Of a DNA stretch of 64,000 nt, positions 47,179-56,929 are shown piece after piece. Source of the stretch: B10-G9 sp963712165 (GTDB taxonomy: Bacteria > Chloroflexota > Anaerolineae > Anaerolineales > UBA11858); contig CAVQGY010000001.1 of assembly GCA_963712165.1 (NCBI GenBank), positions 558,001 through 622,000 of the forward strand, given 5' to 3'. Position 1 is the stretch's first letter. Each line of letters begins with the position of its first letter. The notes beneath the pieces are model-generated. The model saw only the letters and a program-made list of their open reading frames with translations, was not told the origin of the DNA and did not search any database. The position numbers and the translations under genes are program-made.

Positions 47179-47832
47179 TTATCTGCTGTTTTTCTCATCA
47201 ATAACATTCAGGATCTGCTCTAAGGCCTGCTTGTCAAAATATATGGTATGCAACTCTTCAAACTCACTAATAAACTTTCGATCAATATCCAGCGTGCTGC
47301 CAATGATCTTGCCAGGACTTCCGACTACAACAGAATAATCAGGCACATCTTTTGTAACCAGCGTACCTGTACCAATCAGACAACCATTTCCGATTTTAAT
47401 TCCAGGTAAAACTACAGATTTTGCACCAATAAATGTGTATGATCCAATCTTTACTGAACCTCGTGTGTACCCTATCCTTTCTTCATTATCAATATGAACA
47501 AATTCCTTTCCTAGTAATCGAATAGCGTTTTCACTTCCATGAGTAAATATTCCTACCCAAGCACCAATTTGTGTTCCTTCGCCAATCATCAAACCCTCAG
47601 TAGCGTCTAAAATCGAATAATGCCAAACCCAGACATGATCACCCATAGTTAATGCCTTCCGGTTCATTATTGTTGCCGTGCTGCTGATCCTGGTATATTT
47701 TAGGAATCTGTTAGATCCATTGTCGAAATATCCATATACCATAAAGGGTTTATGAAATGTAGCAAATACATTTCCAACAACAGACATGATCCGTCCCAAA
47801 GGGGAACGATATAGAATCTCTAATATACCCAT
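47179..47832 (-). CDS. Hexapeptide-repeat acyltransferase
   Basis: 217 residues from ATG 47832, which is preceded by GGAG; a TTG 30 bases upstream is an alternative. The centre is a left-handed beta-helix built of isoleucine-patch hexapeptides, best seen in MIGEGTQIGAWVGIF, VKIGSYTFIGAKSVVLPGIK and IGNGCLIGTGTLVTKDV. A helix and a conserved VVVGSPGKIIG end the fold. It transfers an acetyl or other acyl group from CoA to a sugar. The sulfotransferase gene is just downstream and the PglC-type priming enzyme upstream across a repeat-filled gap. Confidence 0.85.
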   Translation of the reverse strand: MGILEILYRSPLGRIMSVVGNVFATFHKPFMVYGYFDNGSNRFLKYTRISSTATIMNRKALTMGDHVWVWHYSILDATEGLMIGEGTQIGAWVGIFTHGSENAIRLLGKEFVHIDNEERIGYTRGSVKIGSYTFIGAKSVVLPGIKIGNGCLIGTGTLVTKDVPDYSVVVGSPGKIIGSTLDIDRKFISEFEELHTIYFDKQALEQILNVIDEKNSR

Positions 47833-48193
47833 TTTTTCTCCATAGCTTTTATATTTATTCAATCTAAAAGCAAAGTCAATTATCTAAATTACACGCATCA
47901 ATTTCCAAAAATAGTCAGGTTCCTAGAATGGGAATACTACCTTAGTTGATAAAATGAATTGTAATTGATTTTACTCTTCAATGGATACTTCCTGCTGGAC
48001 TAGGACTGACTTGGTGACTGGGAGACAAGGAGACGGAGGGAGCGCAGCGGAGCTGCGCGACGAGTTAAACCTTCGGTGCGGATCGGTTAGTTGCTTGGCA
48101 ACTGATCGAGGACCGGGAGAGCCTTCGGCTCCGACCGATTGAATGGAAGACGGGAAACATCATTTCCTTTAACCATTGCATTATCCAATGTAG

Positions 48194-48214
48194 GGGCGAC
48201 CCGACGGGTCGCCC
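48194..48214. repeat. GGGCGACCC-GAC-GGGTCGCCC palindrome
   Basis: The arms are identical to those of the copy at 9912-9932. Only the three-base spacer differs (GAC instead of GAT). The same TAGG flank precedes both. Confidence 0.7.
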
Positions 48215-48326
48215 GGCACCTTCATTCACGGTCTTCCGGTCCTTCGGACCGAGATTGCCACGCCCCAAAAGCAGGGGCTCGCAATGACACGAAAGGGTGA
48301 TTCGGTCCTCTCTCATCGGTCGTGAA

Positions 48327-48358
48327 GTTAAACGTTAAACGTTCAACCTTCAACTTTT
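48327..48358. repeat. ACGTTAAACGTTCAACC-type short repeat
   Basis: It belongs to the same family as the repeats that bracket the four-helix-bundle gene (11606-11636 and 12111-12149). There is no such gene here, so this may be an empty site or a lone half. Confidence 0.5.
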
Positions 48359-48395
48359 CCAAGATTCTCAGGAAGCACGAAATAGAATAAAAGCT

Positions 48396-49004
48396 TCAGG
48401 ATTTCAATACCGTAGTCACCGCCCCATAAAGGATCTTGATATCCAGAAGCAGGGACTTATTCTCCACATATTCCAGGTCCAGGGCAAGTTTTGCCGGCAG
48501 AACTTCAGTGAGGTATACCCGTTCCAGCTCTTCAGCCTCCACCTCAGCCAGGAAATCCTCTTCATGCCTGAATTTCACAGCTGCAGTGCTCGCGATCCCC
48601 GGGAGGACTGAAAGCACTTTTCTTTGCTCCCGTGTATAGTGTTCCACATATTTGGGATCTTCCGGCCTGGGGCCTACCAGGCTCATCTCTCCCCGGATGA
48701 CATTCAAAAGCTGGGGAATTTCATCTAATTTATAGTTCCTTAAAAACATCCCCACCCGGGTGATCCGAACGTCACTTTTACTCGTTACCGCTGGGCCAAC
48801 CCATTCAGGGTTGTTGACCATTGTCCTGAACTTTAGAATATCGAATTCCCTTCCACCCCTGCCGACTCTCCGCCCCCGGAACAGAACTGGACCGGGAGAA
48901 TCCAATTTGATAACAACTGCTATCAAAAGAAGGAACGGCAAGGTGAACAGCAAAAAGAGAATGGATAATATCAGGTCAAATAGGCGCTTATTGATCTGGT
49001 TCAT
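48396..49004 (-). CDS. Priming sugar transferase (PglC/WcaJ small type)
   Basis: 202 residues, the minimal PglC-type phosphoglycosyl transferase. NKRLFDLILSILFLLFTLPF is the re-entrant or membrane helix at the N-terminus. LDSPGPVLFRGRRVGRGG, ILKFRTM and LVGPRPEDPKYVEHY are family signatures, with the Asp-Glu catalytic pair replaced here by the segment around DEIPQLLNVIRGEMSLVG. It moves a sugar-1-phosphate from UDP-sugar to undecaprenyl phosphate. The start overlaps the aminotransferase stop by four bases, linking it to that enzyme's product, as in bacillosamine pathways. A decayed relative is at 45356. Confidence 0.9.
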   Translation of the reverse strand: MNQINKRLFDLILSILFLLFTLPFLLLIAVVIKLDSPGPVLFRGRRVGRGGREFDILKFRTMVNNPEWVGPAVTSKSDVRITRVGMFLRNYKLDEIPQLLNVIRGEMSLVGPRPEDPKYVEHYTREQRKVLSVLPGIASTAAVKFRHEEDFLAEVEAEELERVYLTEVLPAKLALDLEYVENKSLLLDIKILYGAVTTVLKS

Positions 49005-50158
49005 AAGCGATAGGCTTCGATCACATCCCGCACAGCCTCGATCACGTCCGCCAGGTCTTTTTCGGTGAGGCGGAGGTTGATCGGCAGGGAGATCAGCCTA
49101 TGATATTCAGTATAGGCGACTGGATAATCCTCGGGGGAGTAACCATATTTATCCCGGTAATAAGGCTGCAGATGGAGGGGGATGAAGTGAACACTGGATC
49201 CAATATTCCTGTTCCTCAATTCCTGGATGAACTGGGATCGATCGATCTTCAATCGATCCAGGTTGAGACGTATGGCATACAGATGCCAGGCAGAACTGAC
49301 ATTAGGATCTTCCACAGGAACTGTGATCTCTTCCAGTTCAGTAAAAGCCTCATCATATGTCTCAGCGATCTTTCTGCGGACTTCTTGGAAAGAATCGATT
49401 TTTGCCAGTTGGTGAATGCCAATAGCTGCCTGAATATCCGTCATATTACATTTATAGCCCGGCCGGATCACCTCATAATACCAGGAACCTTCTTCCGCGT
49501 ATCGGGTCCAGGAATCCCTGCTCATGCCGTGCAGGCTCCATAAGCGAGCCTCATCAATGAGTTCTGTTGACCCGGTTAACATCCCACCTTCCCCGGTGGT
49601 AATATTCTTGGTGGCATAAAAACTGAAAGCGGTCAGGTCTCCCAAGGTGCCGATCTTTTTTCCTTTATAGGTTGCGGTGAATGCGTGGGCGGCATCCTCC
49701 AGCACGGCCAGCTTGTGAGCTTTGGCAAGGTCCAGAATGGGGTCCATATCACAGGGATGTCCGTAGATATGCACCGGGAGGATGGCCCGGGTTTTGGGTG
49801 TGATCTGTTCTTCGATCTGGATGGGATCGATCGTCAGCGTGTCCCGGGAGACGTCTGCAAAAACCGGTTTCGCCCCCAAGTGCTCAATGACATGAGCAGT
49901 GGAGCAGAAGGTCATGGGAGTGGTGATGACTTCATCCCCCTCTCCCACACCCAAAGCCGCCAATCCCACCAGCATGGCGTCCGTCGCGGATGCTGTAGCT
50001 AATGCATCCTGGCTTCCTATGTATTTTAAGAACTCGTTTTCAAATATCTTTACTTTCGGCCCTGTTGTGATCCAATCAGATTTCAGGGTATTCACAACCT
50101 CGGAGATCTCTTCTTCTCCGATCAGGGGTGGTGAAAACGGCAAATAGGTGCTTCGCAT
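49001..50158 (-). CDS. DegT/DnrJ/EryC1/StrS aminotransferase
   Basis: 385 residues. PLP-fold features are SATDAMLVGLAALGVGEGDE (near 57), TPMTFCSTAHVIEHLG (near 80), LEDAAHAF (near 153, Asp and His at the cofactor ring) and FSFYATKNITTGEGGML (near 180) with the Schiff-base Lys. It would aminate a 4-keto sugar nucleotide. The 4,6-dehydratase at 16471 makes such a keto sugar from UDP-GlcNAc, so the pair could yield a bacillosamine-type amino sugar. It is coupled to the PglC-type transferase through a 4-base overlap. Confidence 0.9.
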   Translation of the reverse strand: MRSTYLPFSPPLIGEEEISEVVNTLKSDWITTGPKVKIFENEFLKYIGSQDALATASATDAMLVGLAALGVGEGDEVITTPMTFCSTAHVIEHLGAKPVFADVSRDTLTIDPIQIEEQITPKTRAILPVHIYGHPCDMDPILDLAKAHKLAVLEDAAHAFTATYKGKKIGTLGDLTAFSFYATKNITTGEGGMLTGSTELIDEARLWSLHGMSRDSWTRYAEEGSWYYEVIRPGYKCNMTDIQAAIGIHQLAKIDSFQEVRRKIAETYDEAFTELEEITVPVEDPNVSSAWHLYAIRLNLDRLKIDRSQFIQELRNRNIGSSVHFIPLHLQPYYRDKYGYSPEDYPVAYTEYHRLISLPINLRLTEKDLADVIEAVRDVIEAYRL

Positions 50159-50436
50159 ACAATCTCCAGGGACCCTTAAGAAACACTGCTCAATTCAGGT
50201 CTATATAATACTTATTCAGATCACGTCCTTCCGGGGTGGTGAAGGACCTTTCCATTATAAACCTCAAGCGCTGTTAAAACAGGTTGGTGGCTTGATTATT
50301 AAACTTGTCAGTCCTCAATTCTACTTCAAGGGCACCAATCAGCAAAGCCTACTTTAGAAACCCGCTAGGTAGGCCTCAACCACGCCCGGGATGAGCTTTC
50401 TTTCCATTTTTACACAAGGTATTCCGTAGATATCAC
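50159..50436. other. Intergenic gap with a short open run
   Basis: No full gene. Just past the end of the GT4 gene the minus strand has one open run of about 30 codons, containing IYGIPCVKMERKLIPGVVEA and ending at 50354. It looks coding-like but matches nothing I recognise. The remainder holds no clear terminator or repeat. Confidence 0.3.
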
Positions 50437-51673
50437 CTACTTCTGATCCTCTGCAACGCTTTCAAGGAGGACCGCCTCGATCAGTTTAACACAATGATCG
50501 CGGCTGAAGTTTACCCTAAGATAATCCCTTCCCCGCTGCCCCATCTTGTCCAATTCAGCTGGATGAGAAGCAGCCCACTTTATCGCCTCAGCAAGGGCCT
50601 GGGGGTCATCCGGCGGCACCTGCAGCCCAAACTTCCCTTCCCTGACCATCCTGTCCACCTCATTGCCTGCAGCCGTGATCGCCAGGACAGGCCGGCCAGA
50701 AGCCATCTGCTTGAAGATCTTGGACGGCACAGAGGCATAAGCTGCCTGCGTGCTCAGGGTCACCAGGCTGATATCGGCAGCCCGCAGCACATCCGGATAA
50801 TTCTCCAGAGGCTGGAAGGGTAGAAATTGCACCTTCTCCAAGTTCTTCTCCTGGGCCATTTTCACCAGATCTGGTTTACGAACCCCATCACCCACGATCA
50901 GAAAATGAAAGGGTTCTTCCCGGAGGATTTCAGCAGCTTTGATGACCGGCTCCAGGTTGGAATTATGGGTCAAGCCGCCGGAGTAGATCAAGGTGAACTC
51001 CTCACCCAGCCCATGTTCTTTCCGAAATTGATTCAGACTTGAGCCCAGGCTGGATGAAATCCGGATCAGCCCAATTGGGAACCACATCGATCTTGGCCTC
51101 AGGCACACCTTTCTGAAGCAGGTTTTCCTTGAATCCCTCTGAGATGACCACGATCCGGTCTGCCTGGCGGTAATTCCAGCGTTCCAGCCCTTCCAGGATC
51201 TGAATCAAAATAGGGTTTTTGAGAGCGCCCATCTGCACGGCGGCATAAGGATGGATGTCCTGGATGTTGAGGACAACCTTGGCATCCATTTTTTTCCCTA
51301 GAGCCACCGCTACCGGGCCCAGAGATAAGGGCTGGAGCGTAGTGTATATGACATCCACTTTGGGAACCCTTAACAATCCCAAGAGTAATGAGGAAATCGT
51401 GAAAGATAAAAAAGAGAGAACCCGCTGCCAGAACCGCCTGGTTTTCGGCGGGAAGATCCACGATCGGTAGATTTCGATCCCCTTCTCCACCTCCCGCTGG
51501 AAGATCTTTCCCCGATAGTCCTCAAAGACTTCACTCCCAGGATGGTTGGGGAAGGCCGTCAGAACTTTCAACTCATGGCCCCTGCCAGCCAAATCCTGGA
51601 CCAGCTCATCGATCCAGATGGCTGGACCGACGCTTTCGGGAGGGTAGTATTGTGTAAAGAGAAGGATTTTCAT
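50437..51673 (-). CDS. GT4 glycosyltransferase (WbuB-like), one frameshift
   Basis: Two frames that overlap at about 51002-51108 together give about 411 residues. The first has ILLFTQYYPPESVGPAIWID and ends with VPNWADPDFIQP, and the second continues with SSLGSSLNQFRKEHGLGEEF, LIYSGGLTHNSNLEPVIKA and ASVPSKIFKQMASGRPVLAI. One base change near 51050-51060 joins them. Related to the GT4 at 20269. It would act on the lipid-linked sugar made by the adjacent PglC-type enzyme, as PglA/WbuB proteins do. Confidence 0.85.
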
Positions 51674-51721
51674 AAAGATTTACGCCTGTAACATCAGGAT
51701 TATTCTTGTATAAGCATAATT

Positions 51722-51794
51722 GACTTGGAGACCAGGAGACTTGGGGACTTGGCGATAAATTCTCCCTGTCTCCGAGTCACCCAGTCACCAAGTC
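51722..51794. repeat. Inverted GACTTGG/CCAAGTC repeat
   Basis: GACTTGGAGACCAGGAGAC at the left and GTCACCCAGTCACCAAGTC at the right are imperfect reverse complements around a short centre. The element fills the gap between two GT4 genes and is the clearest member of the family also seen at 2168, 9799 and 48007. It could form a long hairpin in RNA. Confidence 0.6.
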
Positions 51795-51796
51795 TT

Positions 51797-52969
51797 TCAC
51801 CTCAGCCCATTATATAGTTCCAGTAGTATTACGCTTTCCATCTCCCAATTCAATTCTACTTCAAAAGCCCTGGCAGCATTCTCTCCCAATTGCACTCGCA
51901 GCTGTTGGTCCTCAACCAATCGATTGACCGCAGCCGCTATCTCCTGGGGGTCTTCGGGATTTACAACCAGGCCAAGATCATATTTCTCCACCAGCGCCCG
52001 GTATTCCGGAAAATCCGAGACGATCACCGGGATCCCCGCCGCGACATATTCCAGGAATTTTCGGGCCAGAGAGTAGATGGTGTTCTTGTCACTGGGCTGA
52101 AGCGGCGAGATGCCGATATCAGCCAGAGCCAGATAGCCCAGCAGCTCATTAAAAGGGATCTGATCGATGATCCTGATCCGGTCACTTTGCCCGGTACCTT
52201 CAACCTCCGCGATAAAGTCCTCCGCCGCCCCCCCGATGATGAGGAATAAGGTCTTACTGTCGTCCAGAAAGGCCAGCGAATCCAGCAGCACCCGCGGTCC
52301 ATATTGCTCTCTCAAGCTGCCTATATGCAGCACGATGATCCGGTTTTGAAACCGTGTTTTCAGGGCTTCATCAGTTTTGAGAAGGTAAAAATCCTTCTTT
52401 CTGACACAATTACGCAGGATGGTGTGCTTTCCATGATAGCCATATAGCTCAACCAGGGATTGATTGACAAAGATCAATCCATCCGAGAATAAGGCCAGAA
52501 AATTAAACAGGAAACGGGAAAATCCTTCGGCGATAGGTCCGATCACCCCACCAGACAACACATCTGTTACCCGGGCGGGATAGTACTCATGCACATCAAA
52601 TACTACCCGGCTTTTACTGAATATCGCCAGGAGAATCCCGACTGCCCAGGAGTCGACTTCGTTGCAGTGATAGACATCCGCTCTCTGCTTCCCCCCCAAT
52701 GAAAATAACTCTGCACAGATCCTGAATCTCGACAGGATGGTCTTGATGATCCCGGCAAAGCTCCTCCCTTCCTGGAAATGCCCCTGGGGTTGGTTCATCA
52801 ATGACAGAAAAGCAATCTGAAGGGATTCATCATACTGGCTGATCTCACCGTCCGCAATCGATGGAGCGATGAGGGTAATTTCATGCCCTGCTTCTGCTAA
52901 CGACTCTGCAATTCGCCTCACGCGTGTATCGCTGATACGATGAACTGAATTTAGGATGGATATTTTCAT
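51797..52969 (-). CDS. GT4 glycosyltransferase
   Basis: 390 residues. ISILNSVHRISDTRVRRIAE is the N-terminal loop, DVYHCNEVDSWAVG lies near 97 and VVFDVHEYYPARV near 120. LHIGSLREQYGPRVLLDSLA (near 216) starts the donor half and TIYSLARKFLEYVAAGIPVI (near 300) holds the acidic pair. It is a paralogue of the GT4 at 33460, same length and motif order but with higher GC, so one of them was likely acquired separately. It follows the first membrane-protein cassette in the transcript. Confidence 0.9.
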   Translation of the reverse strand: MKISILNSVHRISDTRVRRIAESLAEAGHEITLIAPSIADGEISQYDESLQIAFLSLMNQPQGHFQEGRSFAGIIKTILSRFRICAELFSLGGKQRADVYHCNEVDSWAVGILLAIFSKSRVVFDVHEYYPARVTDVLSGGVIGPIAEGFSRFLFNFLALFSDGLIFVNQSLVELYGYHGKHTILRNCVRKKDFYLLKTDEALKTRFQNRIIVLHIGSLREQYGPRVLLDSLAFLDDSKTLFLIIGGAAEDFIAEVEGTGQSDRIRIIDQIPFNELLGYLALADIGISPLQPSDKNTIYSLARKFLEYVAAGIPVIVSDFPEYRALVEKYDLGLVVNPEDPQEIAAAVNRLVEDQQLRVQLGENAARAFEVELNWEMESVILLELYNGLR

Positions 52970-53087
52970 AAAGTCTTTCTATTAAATTGTGTCAGCACCT
53001 TCTGTCAACATCAGATATATTTACTTAATCATTCCGGAGGCACATGTTATTGGGATCCTGCGAAGAGGTGTTAGTTCAATCATACCT

Positions 53088-54545
53088 TTATTCCTTCACA
53101 AACCCAGTCCGTTCTTCAATTATAGTAGGTCCAGCAAGACTCTTTGCGATCTTCATCAGGATGAAGAGAAGGAGTATGGGAAGGATGTGAGTCAACATTC
53201 GATTTGCGGAATCTCCCCACCCCAAACGATAAGGAACTCGAAAATAGGATATTGCCAGCAATAAAGAAAAGAATGTTAGAAAGCCATATAAGAATAATTG
53301 CTCACCTGGTATTTTCGGTGCTGCTAATACCATCAAAACCAAGAGAGGAATCACCACCCAGGTGAATTTCCACTGTCCAGCATAGAGCATGTTTTTGATT
53401 GTATTCCAGAAACTCAATTCCATATGGTCAGGTTTTTGATGAAATTGAAAAACCAACACAACAAACAGAAATACTGCCATGAGCTTTGGCAAATGAGGAA
53501 TCAAGAAGTGTTTTAGCATCTTAATATTTGAAAGAATTACGAGTATACAGAAAGAGGTTAGTGATCCGATAATGACCACTGTTCTTTCCGGATTCAGGAT
53601 ATATGTACCATCACCCATTCTCCATAAAAGGTAGAGATACCAAAGAATTAGGATAAGTAAAAACGGGACAATTGTTCTCAGATGAAAGTGATATGAAAAT
53701 TGATCAGCGCTAAGCACTAAAGCCAGCAATATCAACGCAAATAATGGCGCCTCAGTTCTAGATAGGCTAAATCCTAATAATGCCAGCATCCCAAGCGCCA
53801 TGAGGATTTTATTATCTTCGATTGATGCTAGCCACAATCCCGCCACTGCAAAAAAAAGATAGACTGCTGAAATCAGATTCGTATGAATATAAAATACCTG
53901 GAAAATGAGGAAAAAAGTACTGAACAGTATCATGGTCGAGAGACTTGCAAGCATCAAGGTAAGACGTTTATTAAATAACCAAATACTGATGATACGATGA
54001 CTGAGATAAAAGCTGATCAGGACAAACGAGAATGCAAAGATTGGTTGAACTGCGTATAAATAATCATAATCCAGGAACACACTTGCAGATTGCAATTGAG
54101 GTAAGAATACACCCCTTAAAGATAGTTCTTCAATAACTGCACTACTAAATTCCTCTAAAGCAATTCTCCTCCCTATAATAATATAGATTATGGAATCAGT
54201 ACTGGCTGCTGAAAAATTAAATTCATTTGCCAGGATCAGAACAACAAGGAAAATAGATGCGATAAGGAGGAGTTCCTTTAGTTCAGGTCTGGATAATTTC
54301 CAGGTTCGATTCCTGATGTGAAGGATCAATAATCCGAAAACCAAAACCAGAAAGTAGATAATCATACTAACTAAGTTATAGGGAAGCGCAGTTGATAATA
54401 AGATAGCTCCTCCCATTACCCAGGCCACTGCTCCCCAGAGAAAACCAGTAATACCAATTAATATAATTGGTAATTTATCTTTGAAAAGAAGACCAAAGAA
54501 CACCCCAAACAAATAAAGGCAAAAGAGGAAGAAAATTTGCTCCAT
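53088..54545 (-). CDS. Polytopic membrane protein, cassette copy A (possible GT-C or polymerase type)
   Basis: 485 residues, about 12 membrane helices. I cannot assign a family, but it is clearly homologous to proteins at 55504-56929 and 61465-62919. Shared motifs are ASTDSIIYIIIGRRI (near 115), LSLRGVFLPQLQSASVFL (near 140), FYIHTNLISAVYLF (near 215), EAPLFALILLAL (near 260), MGDGTYILNPERT (near 310) and WGDSANRMLTHILPI near the end. Acidic and Arg residues kept in loops suggest an enzyme acting at the outer face, such as a GT-C glycosyltransferase or a Wzy-like polymerase. The start overlaps the stop of the upstream partner gene (TGATG), showing coupling. AT-richer than the other copies. 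Confidence 0.6.
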   Translation of the reverse strand: MEQIFFLFCLYLFGVFFGLLFKDKLPIILIGITGFLWGAVAWVMGGAILLSTALPYNLVSMIIYFLVLVFGLLILHIRNRTWKLSRPELKELLLIASIFLVVLILANEFNFSAASTDSIIYIIIGRRIALEEFSSAVIEELSLRGVFLPQLQSASVFLDYDYLYAVQPIFAFSFVLISFYLSHRIISIWLFNKRLTLMLASLSTMILFSTFFLIFQVFYIHTNLISAVYLFFAVAGLWLASIEDNKILMALGMLALLGFSLSRTEAPLFALILLALVLSADQFSYHFHLRTIVPFLLILILWYLYLLWRMGDGTYILNPERTVVIIGSLTSFCILVILSNIKMLKHFLIPHLPKLMAVFLFVVLVFQFHQKPDHMELSFWNTIKNMLYAGQWKFTWVVIPLLVLMVLAAPKIPGEQLFLYGFLTFFSLLLAISYFRVPYRLGWGDSANRMLTHILPILLLFILMKIAKSLAGPTIIEERTGFVKE

Positions 54546-55138
54546 CAGTGGTTCCCCGCCAGGTCTGGGATTAGATCTTTCGGAACAAAATAGAATCGGT
54601 TTCCATGACTGAGGAGCAATAGGGGAGAAGTTGGATCCCCTTCTTCTGTTATTAAGTAATAATAATTCCCATCCTCACTTTGAATTTCCACATATTCCAG
54701 GCTCAAGAATTGATTTATCTCGCTATCTATTATTTCAGCATCATACTCTATCTGCTGCACCTCATCCAAACGTCCTTGACTGAGAAGAAGTTCTAAGTCA
54801 AGGTCATGCGAATTAACCAGGCTAATGGGAATCAATAAAGTTCTCCCGTTATAATAAATTTCAATAAATGAATAGGTCCATTCAGGCCAAAATGCTCCCT
54901 CATAATTATCCCGAAGGTCAATCAGTGCATTAGAAGGCAGTAATGCTAATCTCTTCTCTGTGTCATTGAGAGACGGAAATGAATGCAAATTAGTTATGAT
55001 AAGAGCTGATGCGATTAACGGAAACATCACATATCCAAATCGATTCGAATACTTACTCATCAGTTTCTTCTGAAGAGCATACACAATACTCAAAATGACC
55101 AGGTAGAACATAGTTATTCTAATTAATATTGCTCCCAT
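54545..55138 (-). CDS. Small anchored extracytoplasmic protein, cassette partner A
   Basis: About 197 residues from ATG 55138 (GAGGA just upstream decides this start; a longer start at 55177 is possible). Two membrane helices (about 1-25 and 38-55) precede an extracytoplasmic domain. Its features are shared with the partners at 56929 and 62916: LPSNALIDL, WTYSFIEIYYNGRTLLIP, LLSQGRLDEV, EDGNYYYLITEE and FYFVPKDLIPDL. No family recognised. The spacing and TGATG overlap with the polytopic protein imply a fixed-ratio pair, possibly a membrane enzyme and its soluble domain or ligand-binding partner. Confidence 0.6.
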   Translation of the reverse strand: MGAILIRITMFYLVILSIVYALQKKLMSKYSNRFGYVMFPLIASALIITNLHSFPSLNDTEKRLALLPSNALIDLRDNYEGAFWPEWTYSFIEIYYNGRTLLIPISLVNSHDLDLELLLSQGRLDEVQQIEYDAEIIDSEINQFLSLEYVEIQSEDGNYYYLITEEGDPTSPLLLLSHGNRFYFVPKDLIPDLAGNH

Positions 55139-55503
55139 CAATTCCTCAACAATATTCCTTGAAAAGGATATCCACACAGCATTCCAGATCGCTTGATTGC
55201 AAAAGCCTCCTGAGGTGGGATTATTGATCCTGTTTAAGGACTGATAATAATATTGCTTAACTTGCTACGTTTACTACACACCATTCGTACATGGTTCATA
55301 TCCCAGGTTTATCAGATCACTGTTTATAAAATCGCCCAGGGTTTGTTTTTCTTAAGAAGTCAGTGTTTCCCTTCCTTGACCGATCCGTGATGTCGTTATT
55401 TTACTACCCACAAGTTTATGATGCGATTGTATGTCCACATCTCACAAGAAGATTATGCTTTGAATAATCAACAGGAATTCCTTCAGCCGCAATGCCCCAA
55501 TTC
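55139..55503. other. Gap between cassette A and cassette B, nothing recognised
   Basis: 365 bases without a supportable gene. The sequence is AT-rich near the left side and mixed elsewhere. No hairpin, repeat or coding run with family features was found. It may hold a promoter for cassette A, but no box pair is convincing. Confidence 0.5.
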
Positions 55504-56929
55504 TCATCCCTTCCCGGATTTGAATTGGGAAGCTTTCATGACTACATATAGCACATTGATTGGGAGTATGTGCGTAAACATCCGATTTGCGGAATCTCCC
55601 CAACCTGATTTATAGGGAACTCGAAAGTACACAATTGCCAATAGCAACGCAAAGAATGCAGGGACACCATAAGAGAGGATTTCCTCCCCGGGCACTCGGG
55701 AGCCAGTTAGTGATACAAAAAACAAAAATGAAAACGCCAGCCAGGTTAAACCCCATTCGCCAGTTTCCAACATGTTGAAGATGCTGGCATAGATGCTGCT
55801 CCTGAAATGGTCCGGTTTCTGGATAACCATAAGGACAAGCAGCAGTGCCAAGGAACCTAACATCATTTTGGGCAGGTAGGGCAGGAGGTAGCATTTGATC
55901 CACTTCACCTCGGATAGCAGGACCAGGAGGCCAAGAGCGATCAATGATCCAACAACAAGCAAGGTTCTCTCCGGGTTCAGGATATAGGTCCCCTCACCCA
56001 TCCTCCAATAAAGGTACAGATACCAGAAGATCAAGCAGCAAAGATATGGCAACAGCGTCATTAACCTCATTCGGTAGGAAATCCGGCCTGTACTAATCAC
56101 CAGGAGGAGAAAAGGCAGTGCAAACAGCGGTGCTTCGGTCCTGGCCAGACTGAAACCGGTTAATGCCAGGATCCCAAAGATCATCCAATCCTCATTTCCC
56201 TCAACTGATAGCAAACCAGAACCCACCCACTGCGACAAAGAGGTAAACGGCTGAGATCAGATTGGTATGGATATAAAAGAACTGAAAGGCGATGAAATAG
56301 GTGCTGAATAGGCTCAGGCTGGCAAGGATAGTGTAGATCAGCGCCTGGCGCCTGCGCCATCCCAGTTGACCCAGGACCCGATAGCTGATATAGGAGAAGA
56401 CCAGGACAAACGTGAAACCAAAAGCTGGTTGGGCGGCAAATAAATAATCATCCCCCAGGAACACGCTGGCTGACTGCAGCTGTGGTAGGAAAACACCCCT
56501 TAAGGAGAGCTCCTCGATAATTGCTGGGCTATAACCTTCAAAAGTGAACCTTCGGCCTGTGGAGATCATAATTGCCGAATCTGGGCTCGCGATAGAATAG
56601 TTATAATGACTCGCCAGCAATAGGACCAGGACAAAAACCAGAGCAGCAGAAAAGATTATGATCATTTCCCTGATTGATAATGTCCAGGTCTTGTTCCTGG
56701 CATGCAGGATGGAAATCCCAATTCCCAACAGAACAAAAAGTGATGCCATGCTGGCAGCTGTAGAGGGGATTTTCAAGATTTGCAGCAAGGTTCCCCCGAT
56801 AACCCAGATCAAAGCGCCCCACAGATATCCAGTGATCACGATAAAAACAAACGGAATCTTTCGTTTGAATAACAGTCCGAAATAAACCCCGAATCCATAA
56901 AGACCTGTCAGGAACAGAACTTGACTCAT
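55504..56929 (-). CDS. Polytopic membrane protein, cassette copy B, one frameshift
   Basis: Two frames, 56929-56201 and 56238-55504, join near 56210 (GGFWFA then SVEGNEDWMIFGILAL) to about 475 residues. It begins MSQVLFLTGLYGFGVYFGLL, nearly the same as copy C (MSQVLFLMGLYGFGVYFGLL). Shared motifs are ASPDSAIMISTGRRF, LSLRGVFLPQLQSASVFL, FYIHTNLISAVYLF, EAPLFALPFLLLV, MGEGTYILNPERT and WGDSANRMFTHILPI. The start ATG overlaps the stop of its partner (TAATG). GC is higher than in copy A, so the copies differ in origin or age. Function unknown, probably glycan assembly at the outer face. Confidence 0.6.

Larger units (their letters stand above)
47863..48395. other. Repeat-filled intergenic gap
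   Basis: No gene is seen. Modules in order are GACTTGGTGACTGGGAGAC (48007 on), GTTGCTTGGCAACTGATCGAGG (48090 on), the GGGCGACCC palindrome (48194-48214), a half MITE-like segment (48249-48287) and CGTTAAACGTTCAACCTTC units (48327-48358). The first three occur in the same order at 9799-9932. The gap separates two parts of an otherwise tight minus-strand locus and may be a site of past insertions. Confidence 0.65.

Noticed and set aside
49100..49543. 147-codon open frame on the plus strand
   Set aside because: Antisense to the DegT aminotransferase, which is complete and conserved.
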